From positions 5,022,001-5,086,000 of the forward strand of contig NC_134297.1 of NCBI RefSeq assembly GCF_949628215.1: DNA of 64,000 nucleotides, read 5' to 3'. Shown here piece after piece: positions 1 through 12,800 of the stretch. The notes beneath the pieces were generated by a model, which was given only the letters and a program-made list of their open reading frames with translations, did no database searches and was not told where the DNA came from. A program made the position numbers and the translations under genes. This DNA comes from Phalacrocorax aristotelis. Taxonomy: Eukaryota > Chordata > Aves > Suliformes > Phalacrocoracidae. Within the stretch, counting starts at the first letter, position 1; every line of letters begins with the position of its first letter.

Positions 1-836
1 AGGTTTAACTAGAAAGGAAAAGCTCTCCCATTTGCTGCTGTGTATGCAACCCCTTTACCTCTGTCCCAATCAAACTCTGATCCCTGCTCATTTTACAAGG
101 GGGATTTTCATCTTTAGATGCTTCACAGTGAGAGCGGGGGTGGAGGGATGACTGGAAGACTAACTTGCCCTTTTCTCCTCCTGCACCTCCTCCTTGGAAG
201 TTCTCATTCCTGCCTGGCCTGAAACATAATGATATATTTGATAGAGGACAAAACACATTTCACTTTTTAAAGTTTTTTTTTTTCCTTTTTGAGAGAGAGA
301 CAACCTCCACAGTAAGACTTAGTGGGGAAAAAGCTCGAATTAAAGTCATTTGACAACCAAGTTGGCTTCCAACATCTGAACAAGTAATGGCCTCTTTGCA
401 GACTGAGCTGCCAAATTCTGCCTGGAAGCACAACAAAATGGTTTTCCACTCCTGGTTACTCCCATGTCCACCAACTATTTTCTCCCTATCTAATTATAAA
501 AACGAGGAGGCCAGTAGTAAAGTCGAGCTCAGCTTTCAGTTCTGATGGCTTCAATTCTTTCGTATTATCTCTCTCCCTCCTGCCTTCAGCACCTTTTTAC
601 TCCCCCACATTCACCAGACGGTCCATAACCTCATGCGTGGCCATCCAAGCTGTGGGTCCTCAGTAGTGCAGGGAGATGAGCTTCCTTCGGGGCCCATTCT
701 TGTCTTCTGAACTTACTGCCAGAGAGCAAATCCTTTACCTGGGTCTAGTGGAAATTAACTGGGCCTGGGCCATCGTGTCCCCAGACATGCAACCAGAAAT
801 ATTCAAGATGAACCACACATGGGAAAGGAGCTCTCA
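1..836 (-). other. 3' flank / 3' UTR of the GLB1L2-like gene
   Basis: This lies downstream of the TGA at 837-839. I see no canonical AATAAA on the minus strand; one variant hexamer AATATA lies near 233-238, so the transcript may end there or beyond the left edge. A pyrimidine-rich stretch and short GA run at about 270-303 are low-complexity. No other gene is recognisable. Confidence 0.5.
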
Positions 837-3800
837 TCAGTCCACGTACTGGGTCCTTCCTAAATAAGGTATGTCGACAGACTGTATTATCCGTCCGGCA
901 GTGCGTTCTTCAAATATGACAATCTGCAGAGGAGAGGGATATATAAAGTTCCTTCAAACAAAGGCTGAGTTACTTTAAATATTTTTAGGAGGAAAAGGCA
1001 TACGATCACAGCAGGGGAAGGAAGCATCATTTAAAGAGATCAATCAATATGAGCCTGAACAGTAACTGTGATTCTTCTTCAGCACCACACGATGCAGAAA
1101 ATGAACGATCATCAAATCAGGTTTGTCTTGATTTTGAACTTGATGCAGTGCTTTGAAGTTTAGCTGCCATCCTCGTCATGTCTTAATGGTTGTCAGAGCT
1201 TTAGAGCAGCACCTTCCCTAATTTTCACAGATCTTAGGAGGCAACAGTCTCCTTCCTCTCTGCTGCACTGGTTTTCAGCTAGAGATAGGTAATTAATATA
1301 CTGTGCATATCTAGGTCTTTGGGGTGTGACGCAGATCAGGATCTTTAAGAACACAAGCAAGCAAAGCGAAATCCCACTGAAGCCTCTCACCTCATTGCTC
1401 CCTTTCCATAACCAGGGGCCAGGAAGGTAGAGTGTTTCCTGAGGTCCAATTTTCCAGTAGCGGCCCAGGTTCTGACCATTGACAAACACAACTCCTTTTT
1501 CCCAGCCCTAGAATCAAGACAGTAGGCAGAATTACTGCTGCAGCTGTATTGCCTAGACAGTGTCCCCACAGAAAACTAAGTCTGCTCTCACACTTGCATT
1601 CTTTCAGGCCACTTTCTGCAGGTTTTCTGCTTGCTTTGTCTGTGCAACTCCCTGAAGCCATGAACATTTAAGTAAGCCCTCTTGAACAGGCGTTATACTT
1701 AATGTACTAATTAAAAGGATAAAGCTTTCAAAAATGTGCAATTCATGCTTGTACAGGAAACTTCATCCTTTTGAACAGGCATATCTTTATTTCTTCCCAA
1801 GCATAGACTATCTCCCCTCACCTATTTCCCAGGCGACAGAAATACTGTATTCCTACTGAACAGCATAATTTACAACAAAGCATAAATGGAAAAGTGAGCA
1901 GTACAATAATGATTGGCATGAACCTTGGCTCTAAGGGAGTGAAATCGCAGGAGGAAGTTTAATAACACTTAATGTCTCGCCTTAAGTTCTATGCAAGGGG
2001 AGCAATCTTCCACAGAAGGAAGATGCGAACGCTAACTCTCGTGCCATGTCTACAAAGAAGTGACTCTTTCCATGTCACATTGAGGAGGTAGGGGTAAAAC
2101 TAGTGCCTCCTTTGTCTTTTGTGCCCGTTATTCCTCTGCAACTAGAAAAGAAATAGCATTTTTATGTCATCAGAAAAGACTTACTGTTCATTAGCAGCTC
2201 TGCAGGGTCAGTATTGCACGTTTCCTCATCAGGACCACTACAGACTGAACAGAATTACCTGCAGCTTGAGAAGACTTCTACACCCTCAAAATAATTCCCT
2301 TTCTCCAAGATTAGAGGAAGACTACACAACTACAGGCTACAAGACAGAGCTCAGTCAGAGCTGTTACATAAGTGTCTCTCTAACCAGCTTTTTAAAAATC
2401 TTGATCAAGAGAAAACAGGGGAGAAGGAAGGATAGGACTTGCCTGTAGCTTCAAGAAGGTATCCTGTGGCTGATGCTCTATCCACAGCCTTCCGCGAAAA
2501 AAAGCCGGACCGACAAAGTAATCCGGGACTGCACTCCATCCAGCAGTATGTTGCAAGCTGTAAGAGAACGACCAAACACAGCAGGGAAGCACGAGGCAGA
2601 ACCGAGAGACACAACACTGGTCTCAAAACCATTTCACACCGCTGCTTCCATGCGTGCTTACAACGGCGGATGGGCGCTGTTACAACAAGGTTGCTGTTCC
2701 CTTGCGTGCCTGAAATGTCAAGCAGTCGCTTTCTAGTGGTAGGGCCTAAAGGTAGTATTCTTCACCTTGCATAGGGATGAAGTGTTTATCTCCTGTAAAC
2801 ATTCAAGGCAAGCACGTAGCTGATCTCTCCCCTCCACTTAAGATAAGTGTACTGGTGGTGCATGCCTCAGCACCTCGTTATCCTACGCTTGCCACATCAC
2901 TGATAGGCCGATTTCTGGTCCAAGAAAAGGATATATGGAGCTATCGGCATCTCTGATACTTTACAGCAATGTAAAAATCTCTGCTTCATGTCGGCTGCTG
3001 AAGTGCCTATCCTCCTTCAGATATGACAGTGCCATGGTGCAAGCTTTAAGTGCACGTGGCTTGCACAGGCTAAAGGAAAACTTGCAAAATTGATAGGATT
3101 CAAAACAGACGTTCCTGCCCATGTTCCTGTTGAGGAACGTGAACGCATCCTTGCAGGTCTGCAGTAATTAGGGGCAATCTGGCATTACTTCCTACCTGTG
3201 GCAACAATGTGGGAGCAGGGGACAAACAGAAGAGAAAATAAGAAGTGTAGAAGTCCCACAGAAGCCTTGAGCTTCCATCAGAACATGTTCCTTCCGACCC
3301 TTACGAACTGCATCCCTTGGATTCAGGGAAGTTATTGATCCAGTGCAGCTTGACTGCTACTGAATTATTCAACTGAAAGCCTACGACAATTCCTTTCACA
3401 ATACCATGCGCTCCATCCTCCTCCGCAGTGACTGTAAGCTGATTGTGTTTCATTGCTACTGGTCGATTGCCAGTAACTGACTGTAGTGTTGACTAATCTT
3501 GCTTTTGTTTGGGCATGGCAGTTCACTTGCTTTCATGTTCCTCACTGGAAATATTCTTCTAAAACCCTGCAGTCAAAGGTGATGCGAGTTACCCCATCAA
3601 TAAGGATCCTTCAAGTAGCCCCCCAGCACCCATCAGGATTGTCCTTAGAAATTTCAAAATGTAGACTTTTATTCTTTTAAAAGCCGTTTCAGTTTAACAT
3701 GGCCTCTCTCTCCTTCCTCCACAAAATGCCGGAGCTGTGATATCTTGGGAGTTGCACACACGTTACCTTCCAGTATTAACAACATAACTGAAAACAGTCG

Positions 3801-6800
3801 CTCTGGATTGCGGCCAGAGTCCTTAGGGCATCTGTTGCCTTAAATGTTTGCTAAGGTTTTCTATATCTACTAACACAGGCTCCTTGACTCACCCCTGCTA
3901 GATTTCTTTTTCAGTCTTTCTTGAATTAAAGCAAAATAACTTAAAAGGGAGAAAGCCATCTGGACTTGTTCATGTACTATTAGTAGCTTCCTAGAATTAA
4001 TCCGTCCCTCGTGAGTTTGAATTACTAAATATATCAGCCATATTGCTAATTTCGAGAAAGAAATAAACTTCTCCAACATGTGGGTGTGTCGAGACCCACC
4101 CCTTGGCGTAAGCCACACTTTTACCTACCCGACCTAGCCCTGCTAGATCTTTAAATCCTCCACAGAGCGAATACATTTCACCCCTAAATAATGGTATGGA
4201 TAAAGTGGCTGCACTATTCTGGGCAAAGGTATCAGCAAGAAGCTTAGTGCAAAAATTTACCTACCTACTTTGACCTTGTGTTCCCCTTCTGATACATTTA
4301 ACTGCTACCTGTTAGATTTTGTACTGCTGGTAAACAGTTGGTTTCAAATGAGGAAGAAAAAACATTTTTAAATCCCACAAACCTTTTCATGAAGCTAGGT
4401 TTCATCTCCAAACTGTAAATCTTGAAGTTCCTCAAGGGGGTTTTATTCAAGTAGACGTCACCAATTAAGCCTGCAAGAGCAATGGGGGTAATGATGAGTT
4501 GAAAAACAGCTAAAGCTGATAGATTTTCCTACTTGCATGCGAGGAACAGCAGGAGATGGAAAGCAGCCACATTCTGCAATGGAATTAGAGTCCATATGGT
4601 CCCATTGCTCATCCAGATTGAGTGGGGAACATTACTATACTTTGGCCTCTCCACTTTCTTCTTCGCTTCAACTCACCAAGCCGTTAAACACCCTCCAAGC
4701 AGAAAACATTGCTGGCATGCACAGCAGATGGGATTTTGTTGTTACTGTTGTTTTTCAGTTAGCTGTCCATGTATAGGTTTCTTTTTAAAAGCGGTAGATC
4801 AGTTACTTCTCCACCAATGCCCAGTGCTGATCCAGTGCTTTTCATCCAAGGATCTTAAGACACCTTATTAAGTAATTTACCTTTAGCACTCTCTTGCTAG
4901 ATGAAGTTATTCTCCATGTAGTGGGCAAAGTCTGGGTCCTAATCCAGCCTCCTAATTACAGGACTGCAGCTGAGACTGCCTACGCAGCCCAGAGGCTTTA
5001 TACACATCTTCTGCAGTAAAATAAAATTAGTACAGCCGCGTGCCTAACTCCATTAGTTTATTTTGTATAGCCTTTGCATAGAGTTCCCCACTAAAATAGA
5101 ATGCTGGGGTTACGACCTCTTCCAGCTCCACAATTGTGCGCGACAGTCTTGAACATTTTAGTAAATCCTGCTCAACAGGATGCAATTCATTTCTCCTGAT
5201 ATTGTGTGACTTTTTAAGTGTTGTGATCCTTCAATATCAAACCCCCAGGGGAAAACACAGATTAAAAAAAAAGTGTTTTCCTCCTCTCCCTATGAAGTAA
5301 CATGCTCACAGAGCAAGAGAAAGGGTACCCTAGCATCATCTAGTAAATCTAGAGGAGAATAAGATTCACAGATGGCCTGGGGTTTAGTTGTACCCCTGTA
5401 AAATAAGAAGCCCTAATGCAAGCCAACAGGCAGCTGCTACTTTTCATCTATGATCACTCCAGACAGGGGCTGATGAACTGGGTTTTTTTAAACACGTTCC
5501 CTCCGTCATACTGTTTCCCACCGACTCCCAGATGGTAGTCCTGGCTAGCACTACGATAGCTGTACTGGGGTTCAGTTTGGTTCTGTGTAAAGCACACAAG
5601 AGAGGCAGTCTTCCTAGAAAGGTTGGACTAGATGATCCCTGAGGTCCCTTCCAGCCTGGGATTCTGGGATTCTACAGTGTTTAAACTCAGAGAACAGTTT
5701 GAGGAAATTTTGAGAACGAAGAACTTAACCTACCTTTCCTCTGTTCATTCAATGCCAGGCCATAATTGACACGACCGCGGTTCTCTACCAAGAGCCTTAG
5801 CTGCCTGAATCCCTGATTAAAAAAAAAAAACCAAAAGGAAGAGCATCAGCTGGACCGGTGTGCAGCATGTGCCGTGTCAGCCATAATGCTTGGTTAACAG
5901 AGGTCAGTAGAGGTGTTTAAGAGGGGAGGTGGCACCAATACCTTTGGCAGTCACAATTTATCTGTTTGAAGTTCTGGATTATGTTCTGTCACATGAGAGA
6001 ACAGTGTCCCCGTATCTGTCAGCTACCACAGCTATGCCACTGAGGAACTCTCAGCCTTTTCATAAAAGTTTTCCGTTTCTTCTGTTGAATATTTAAGTAC
6101 CATTTTGATATCACCCACAGAGCCAGAAATGGAGTTTGACATAGTGCAGGCTTATGTCATACAGCTCTCCCACAAGCCGTGAGAACAACCAGTATATACA
6201 CCCCCTCACCTACTCCTAGGAGCCATGCACAGCTCCGCTGACATGTGTTCAATCCATATATTAGTTTTATCGCCAACTTCTGCCAGGGTAAGACTACTCT
6301 CAGAGCTAAAAAAAGATATTCCCCCTCATTTCATTTGCGACCCAATGGGTGCAGAAGTCCCCAAACTCCCTTAAAACCTGCTTTGTGCTAAGGAAGATGG
6401 AGCCTACAGAGAGTTAATCTGCACAAACAGGGTACCAGGGTACCGGTACTCGATGTCTATGGCTGTGGGTGCGGCAGGAAGGCTGGCAAATTTTGTGAAG
6501 CAAGGACTTGAATTTTCTCCACAGAAAAGTATTCAAAACCCACTTCTCAATCACAAATAATAACTTGGCAGTGAAATCACACTGTATTTCACTACTGAAA
6601 CAGTGTCTCACGAGGGTATAACAACAGCTACCGTACCAGCTAGTTAAATGGATTAGGTGCGAGGTGCCATCTTGAGAGCTATGCCTCTTTAGCGGTCTTG
6701 GTTCTGTTATCCACACACTACTGCTGTAAGCAATCTCCAGTCAGTTACCTGTCCTTCAGGAAGGGAGAGCTCCACCGTTTTGTAGTCCAGCTCACCAACG

Positions 6801-9800
6801 TACATGGTGTTAACAAACACCTGCAGAACAGAGCACAAGAGACGAGAGCCACATCTCATCAATTATACTAGAATCACGTGTTGCCTAAGTTACTGAAGTT
6901 GTATTTGGGGAGGAAATTGTCTCTACTTGAAACTAGAACTCGACATCCGTAACCGTGTCACTGATCCAGTCTAGGTGAGGGAAATAAAACCCTCACAATA
7001 TTTCTCAGGACATTCGATATTCTGATGTTTAAAGATACTCTAAGTTTTAGTAGATTGGAACGTCAAGCTGATCTACGAATGATAATGGTTAGGGCTTAGG
7101 TAGGAACTGAAAAGAGCAAATCATACTTCTGATCTCAAACTTCACATTTTCCTTCATGGTTGACCCATTTCCTGCCTAGAAGCCAAGACCAAAGCATTTA
7201 CATCTGACTGAAATTAGTTGCAGTTGCCCTCTGCTCCTTACCTGTGCTCGGTCACGGACATGGTCCCTTGAATGCAGATGTCCACCACCAAATATGACAG
7301 TCTCGTAGAGCACATATCCATACGACTGCCCGCTGCTATCATTTCGGTGCAGATTCTCCATGTTAATAGGAAACTCTGACTTAACGGGCTGCAAAGGAGA
7401 CACAAATTTAACAGCAGAAGTGGCCTCTCAGCACTGACAGGCCACATGGAGGCAATTTATTTAAGATAGGTGTTCCACTCTGCCACAGGCTACATTTACC
7501 CCGTAAGCCTCCAGAGGTCTGTTCCAACCTGAATTGCCTTATGACTCTACGAAAGCTACAGCAATGAAGACAAGGTACCAGAAAAGCGAGCCAAGGATTT
7601 GCAAAACTGGAATTCCAAGAGAACAGAAGCAGCGGTAAAAAAGGTGAGATAAAAGATTTGCCTCCTCTGCATATCCTTGACAAAACATTCCCCAACCTCA
7701 TCCTCATGGGATAACACGCCAGTGCACTAATTGCCTTTTCCACCTAAGAGGTGATGCCTTTTAGTACTGCGATGCATTAAAATTGGTAGTACTACCTGTA
7801 AAAGAGAGGGTAACACATCCCAGAGGGAGATATATTGATGCAGCAGGATTGCACCATATGATGCCTTGCTTTCAATCATGGGAGGGAGAGGAAGAGGCTG
7901 GCCTGTGATGCAAAAAGAAAGAAGAAAGATGGAGCAACTATTTGAGACGCAAAAAGCCAACACAGATTTAAGGCCCCTCCAGCCCTCCTTTAGTCCTCCC
8001 TAGCATCTTTTGGGAAAAGCACCCAGCCAGGCAACCAGCCGGACCAACCAGTGTCACAGGGCTCCAGCAGAAGGGCCGGTTTGAACAAGTCTCTGATTTA
8101 ACACTGTAGGTAGAGCAGTATTTTGGTTCTTGGATTTATAATTACCAATGATCATGCTGAAGAGTTGTCGGAGCTTGAAAAATTTGGATGTGTAGTCTCC
8201 AGCCTCTGTCAGCACAGCGTCGTAATCTGAAAAAGAAGCACATATGTTTTAAAAAACATACAGCAGCTCTGGGACAGCCTTCATGTACACTGCTATCAAA
8301 GACGTAAAAGCCCAAGACACAATTTTCTTGGCACTGTCTATGTTACGGAAACCTGTACACTTTTATCTGTGTGACTATAGCTAGACAAGCACAGAGTTGC
8401 TTAATTTGGAGAAGAGCCACTCACTGAGGAGCAATGTGCTTTTAGAGTTCTAATTTCCACATATCCAGTATTTCACACAGGATAAAGTCAACAATTAACA
8501 ATTTTAACTGAGGGTTGTTGGGATGAAGAGAGCTCTACAGAACAATTTGGCTTGGTAAAATTAAAAGCCAGAACTGTATCCTGGGTCACCATCCTTCCCT
8601 AGAAAGAAGAGCCAGCATGGAGATAACGTGAAGCAACGTCATCATCTGCGGCTCCTATTCCCAGTTCAAAATGAGGAGATCCTCCACATCCTGGAATGGG
8701 TCTAGAAATACGAGACACTAGTGTAAGCCCCGGCTTAGACAGGCATTTGCTTCTGAGCTATGTTTCAACTCGTTTCTCTGTGCAACGTGGTTGTACTGAT
8801 CATTTCTCAATGCTTCTGTCAACTGTAACTAGCCCAAAGGGGAGTCTGAGCTGCGCTCACAATAGGTGCAGGGGTTAGGCAGTGAAAGAAAACTCACCAT
8901 AACTGGTGACATCTGACTTGTATCCATCAGCCTCCAAAGCACCGTTCATGAAGCCAAAGTTGGTGCCTCCGTGAAACATGTAGAGATTGATGGATGCTCC
9001 TGATTTGAGGATGCTTGCTACAGTATTCACCATTTCTGTAAAGAAAGGGCCAGGAAGGCCACAGATCAGGAAGCTAGGCTAACACTCTTCAAAGTAGTAA
9101 TTCAAAGTAGACACAAGCATTCTGGTCCGTGTCAGCCAGTCATGCCTGTGTAATTACAGTGATTCGTGTTTGGCCCTCAGTAAGGGCAGCACGTCTACTG
9201 ACGTATCGGGAGATAATACATTCAAATATACCTCTCCTATAGGAGAAAAGGGGTAAAGCTCATGTCCCTGAGCAGGAATTTTGCTTTTGAGCAGAAGAGC
9301 TGTAAGGACTACTCAGTCAGATGCCTAAACTCAACACACCAATGACCCAATTACAAAGACAATTGCAGGAGGATGAGAGAGTCATTAAAATACTCTGATA
9401 TAGCTCTGTTTTCGCTGTACTTTAGATGCCCTGGAGCTTCTGGAGTTGTTGATTTATTTTTTTTTAGTACTTGCCTTCCTTCCTAATGAGCTTTTAAACT
9501 AGGAAAAAACCTGATACTTTTCAGAAGTATACTTGCAAGAGGCTTAAGATCACCATACTCCCACAAAAGGTAAAATAATCCTCTCCTGCTGGCGACTGTT
9601 TATTCACTAGACAAGCAATGTCACCACGATGGAGGTTTTGTAAAACTTGTGACATTCTCACAAAATACAAATAAAATCTTCACAGGATTTAGACCACCTC
9701 AGGAGGTGAAAGAGATGGTTTAAATCGCTGGGCTGCATTTTTAAAAATCAACACAGAGTAGCACAAGGCCTTAGGAGACATTGACACTAATATCTTCAGA

Positions 9801-12800
9801 TGTTTGGCTCTCTGCGTGCCCCCTCCCAGCCCCTCTTTGAGGAACAAAAAAAAAAACAACATATTTTTTAAAAGAGCCGCTGTTAACTAACACCACTAAA
9901 GAAAACCGCAGGCACGGCAATGCGACCCGCTCACTCACAGAGACTTACACAAAGCAAAGGTTACAGCAGAAAAAGTATGGGAGTTGTATGTCTTTTCCCT
10001 GTGACTGCCGAGTAACAAACCCCCCTGTCTACAAGAAGAGTACATGGTGCTCACCATCTGCATCAAAGACATAGTGAGGGCCGCCCCAGTTATCAAACCA
10101 CCCAGTCCAATACTCCATGACCATCTTTGGCTGATCTTTCTGTACCAAAACAAAAAAGAAAGAGTTAAAATGGAGGCAGAGCAGCCTTGCACTCATCCCT
10201 ATTTTCTAGAGAAGCATTGTTCCAATACAGGTCGGCAACATGGTTTACAAGAGCGTTTTCTTCTCAAGATGGCATTAAAAAAACCCCACATAGCTAAGGA
10301 GCTCTGAACAAGGGAGGAACAAGATGCTGTGGGCCAGAAATGCCCGGAACAGGCAGGCACAGCAGGGAAGCACTCTGCTAGGCACAAAGCAACAACCACG
10401 GCACACAATCAGGTGATACCAAACACTTCTGGATATTGTTGTTGGGTAGAGCTGTAGCAAAAAGACAAACCAACCGTCACTGTTTAGCTTCTGCTAGAAA
10501 TACGCATTTGTAAATGTCTGCTTATCAGCTACGCCACTGCCAGCTGAGAGTTTACAGGTGCGATGCAGCCAGTGCTTGCCAAGGTAGGAACAGCAGACCT
10601 TAGCGGCTTAATGCCTTTTTAATGCCGCATATGGTGTTGGCAGGAAAGAATTAGCCTTTGCAGGAATTAGGTCTTCATTAAAAAGGCTCTGCACACAGAG
10701 CAATTGCTTCCCATTCGTCACCGCGTGCCAGCTCCCTTAGCTCCTGCGGAACTCCACCCGGCCCCATCACACCGGCCGGACATGTGCTCAGCCTGGCTGG
10801 CACTCCCTGACTATGGTATTTATTTCTCGCCACGGCAATTTTGCCCTTTATTTGACAGGGCCTTTATCTGATACCATGTGAAATGGGTAAGCGGCATTAA
10901 AGAAACCCGTGTTTCATTAGGAGAAAACAACCGCAGGTGCCTGCAACAATCTAATGGTTCCAGGTTCAGTCCAGCTCTTGGAAATATGTTTAATCAGTCT
11001 GTCCCCAGTAAACTAGTCAAAGAAGGAGTTTTACCACCCTCTGGAATAAGAGACCACAACAAGGAAGACCATAACAGAGCTTTATAATCCTTAAAATATG
11101 GATGACTTGTAATTATTAAGTGTGGTAAAGAAGGAGCTGCTTTTATTGGGCCATGTTGCATTTGCGTATTCAGTTGGTGGGGAAGGTGCCGCCTTCTACT
11201 CATTTGCAGGGTTTGGGGAATTTTGTAAGACCTAAAGAAGGCAAAAGTACACGCAGCAGAGCCTCTTTTGCCTGTACAGGAAAAGAAAACAAATTAAAGT
11301 GGTAGGATTCAACATTCTGCACGCCAGCAGCAAGGTTTCCTTTCACAGCCCAGGCAGAAGCCAAGGGAAGAGATCAGAAGAGAATCGATCACGGCCAGGG
11401 GCAGATGTCAGTTGTTCACATCTTTCCAGGCTGACATTTGGAGCAAGCAGAGCAACAGAGAAAGAAGAGGATGGAGGATGCGAAGAGAGAGACAACCTGT
11501 CACTAAAAAGCAAAACTGGTTATTCCCTCACTACTCCCTCATCACACAATGAAGACACTCTTCGCATCAAGAGTTCGTTAGGCAATTCCCTACCCCAGAT
11601 TCACATCTCCGACAGCAGAGGAGGCCACAGGCGCTGAAGCAACACACTAGATTTGAATGCTTTTCTGCAGTGAGCCCTGTAAATGCCAGGTAGGCTGGGC
11701 TGCTGAGAAGGCAGGAGGAGCTGGGGACTGCGCTGTGTGGAAGGTGTTTGGGGATGTTACTGTGGAAGTGTGTCTGAAATCAAAGTTCTGCTTCCTGAAA
11801 AGCTGAAATCTAGGTTCTGCTGCAGGTCCTAGCAGAAACAGGACCGAATGCCTCAATGGAGCCAATGCTCCCCTCTGCACAGCATGCCATTAATACAACT
11901 TTACATATCCACACTAGACATGAGATATTGGAGGTGACTGAAACACCCGTCACAGTGTGCCCTGAAAGAACTGCAGCAGATCAGCACCCAGCATTTGAAG
12001 ACTACGCTTTTCAAACATGCTCTTGATGGCATCCACAGCATCAGGGCAAAAGAGTTTGGGAAAAAGATGACTGAACTTCAAGAGAGAGGTCTTACAAGTG
12101 CAAAGTAGAATGCATCTGGGTATCAGCACTTGAAAGCGTGAAGAAATCTAACCCCTAACAGCTGAACACAGGTCACAGCTGAATGGAAAGCCTTTAAGAA
12201 GGTGCTGGATAAGAGCTTACTTAAAACCTTCACTTTCCAGAGGAAGCATCATAAATATTTTCACTGATTCCAGAAGGATTTGGCCTAATGAGAAGGAAGC
12301 CCAAACATTTGTTCAAAAAAAAAAACCAAAACAAAACCAAAAACCAAAGCAACACACAAAGCCAGAACAGACGATCAGTGCTTCATTTCTAGCGCTGTCC
12401 TGGAAAATCTAGGTGAACAAAGTTTTTCTGCATCTTACCTGAACTGTGTCCAGATATTTCAGTAGCCCACTTTCCATTTTCTGGAAGTTAACAGTGGCCA
12501 GTGCTATTGGGGAAAGAAAAAGTGTTTATTAATTTAGACACGTACACTATGCCTAGGGGACCATTTCCTTAGGCATCAGCCCAGCACAAGCTCAGGGGGA
12601 ACTGGAACATCATCTGAACCACCAATACAGCCTCCTCTGGAATTTCCCATCAAAGCCTTCACTTAGCATGCAGAATCCTACTGGACTGCAGCACACAGTG
12701 GAGTACTTGCTGGCCATCTTTTTAGCACTAACATTCAGAGATACTAGAAAGAGAGAGCATCAGAGCAGCTCACGGGGTGTCACAAGCTTTAATTAGAGGC

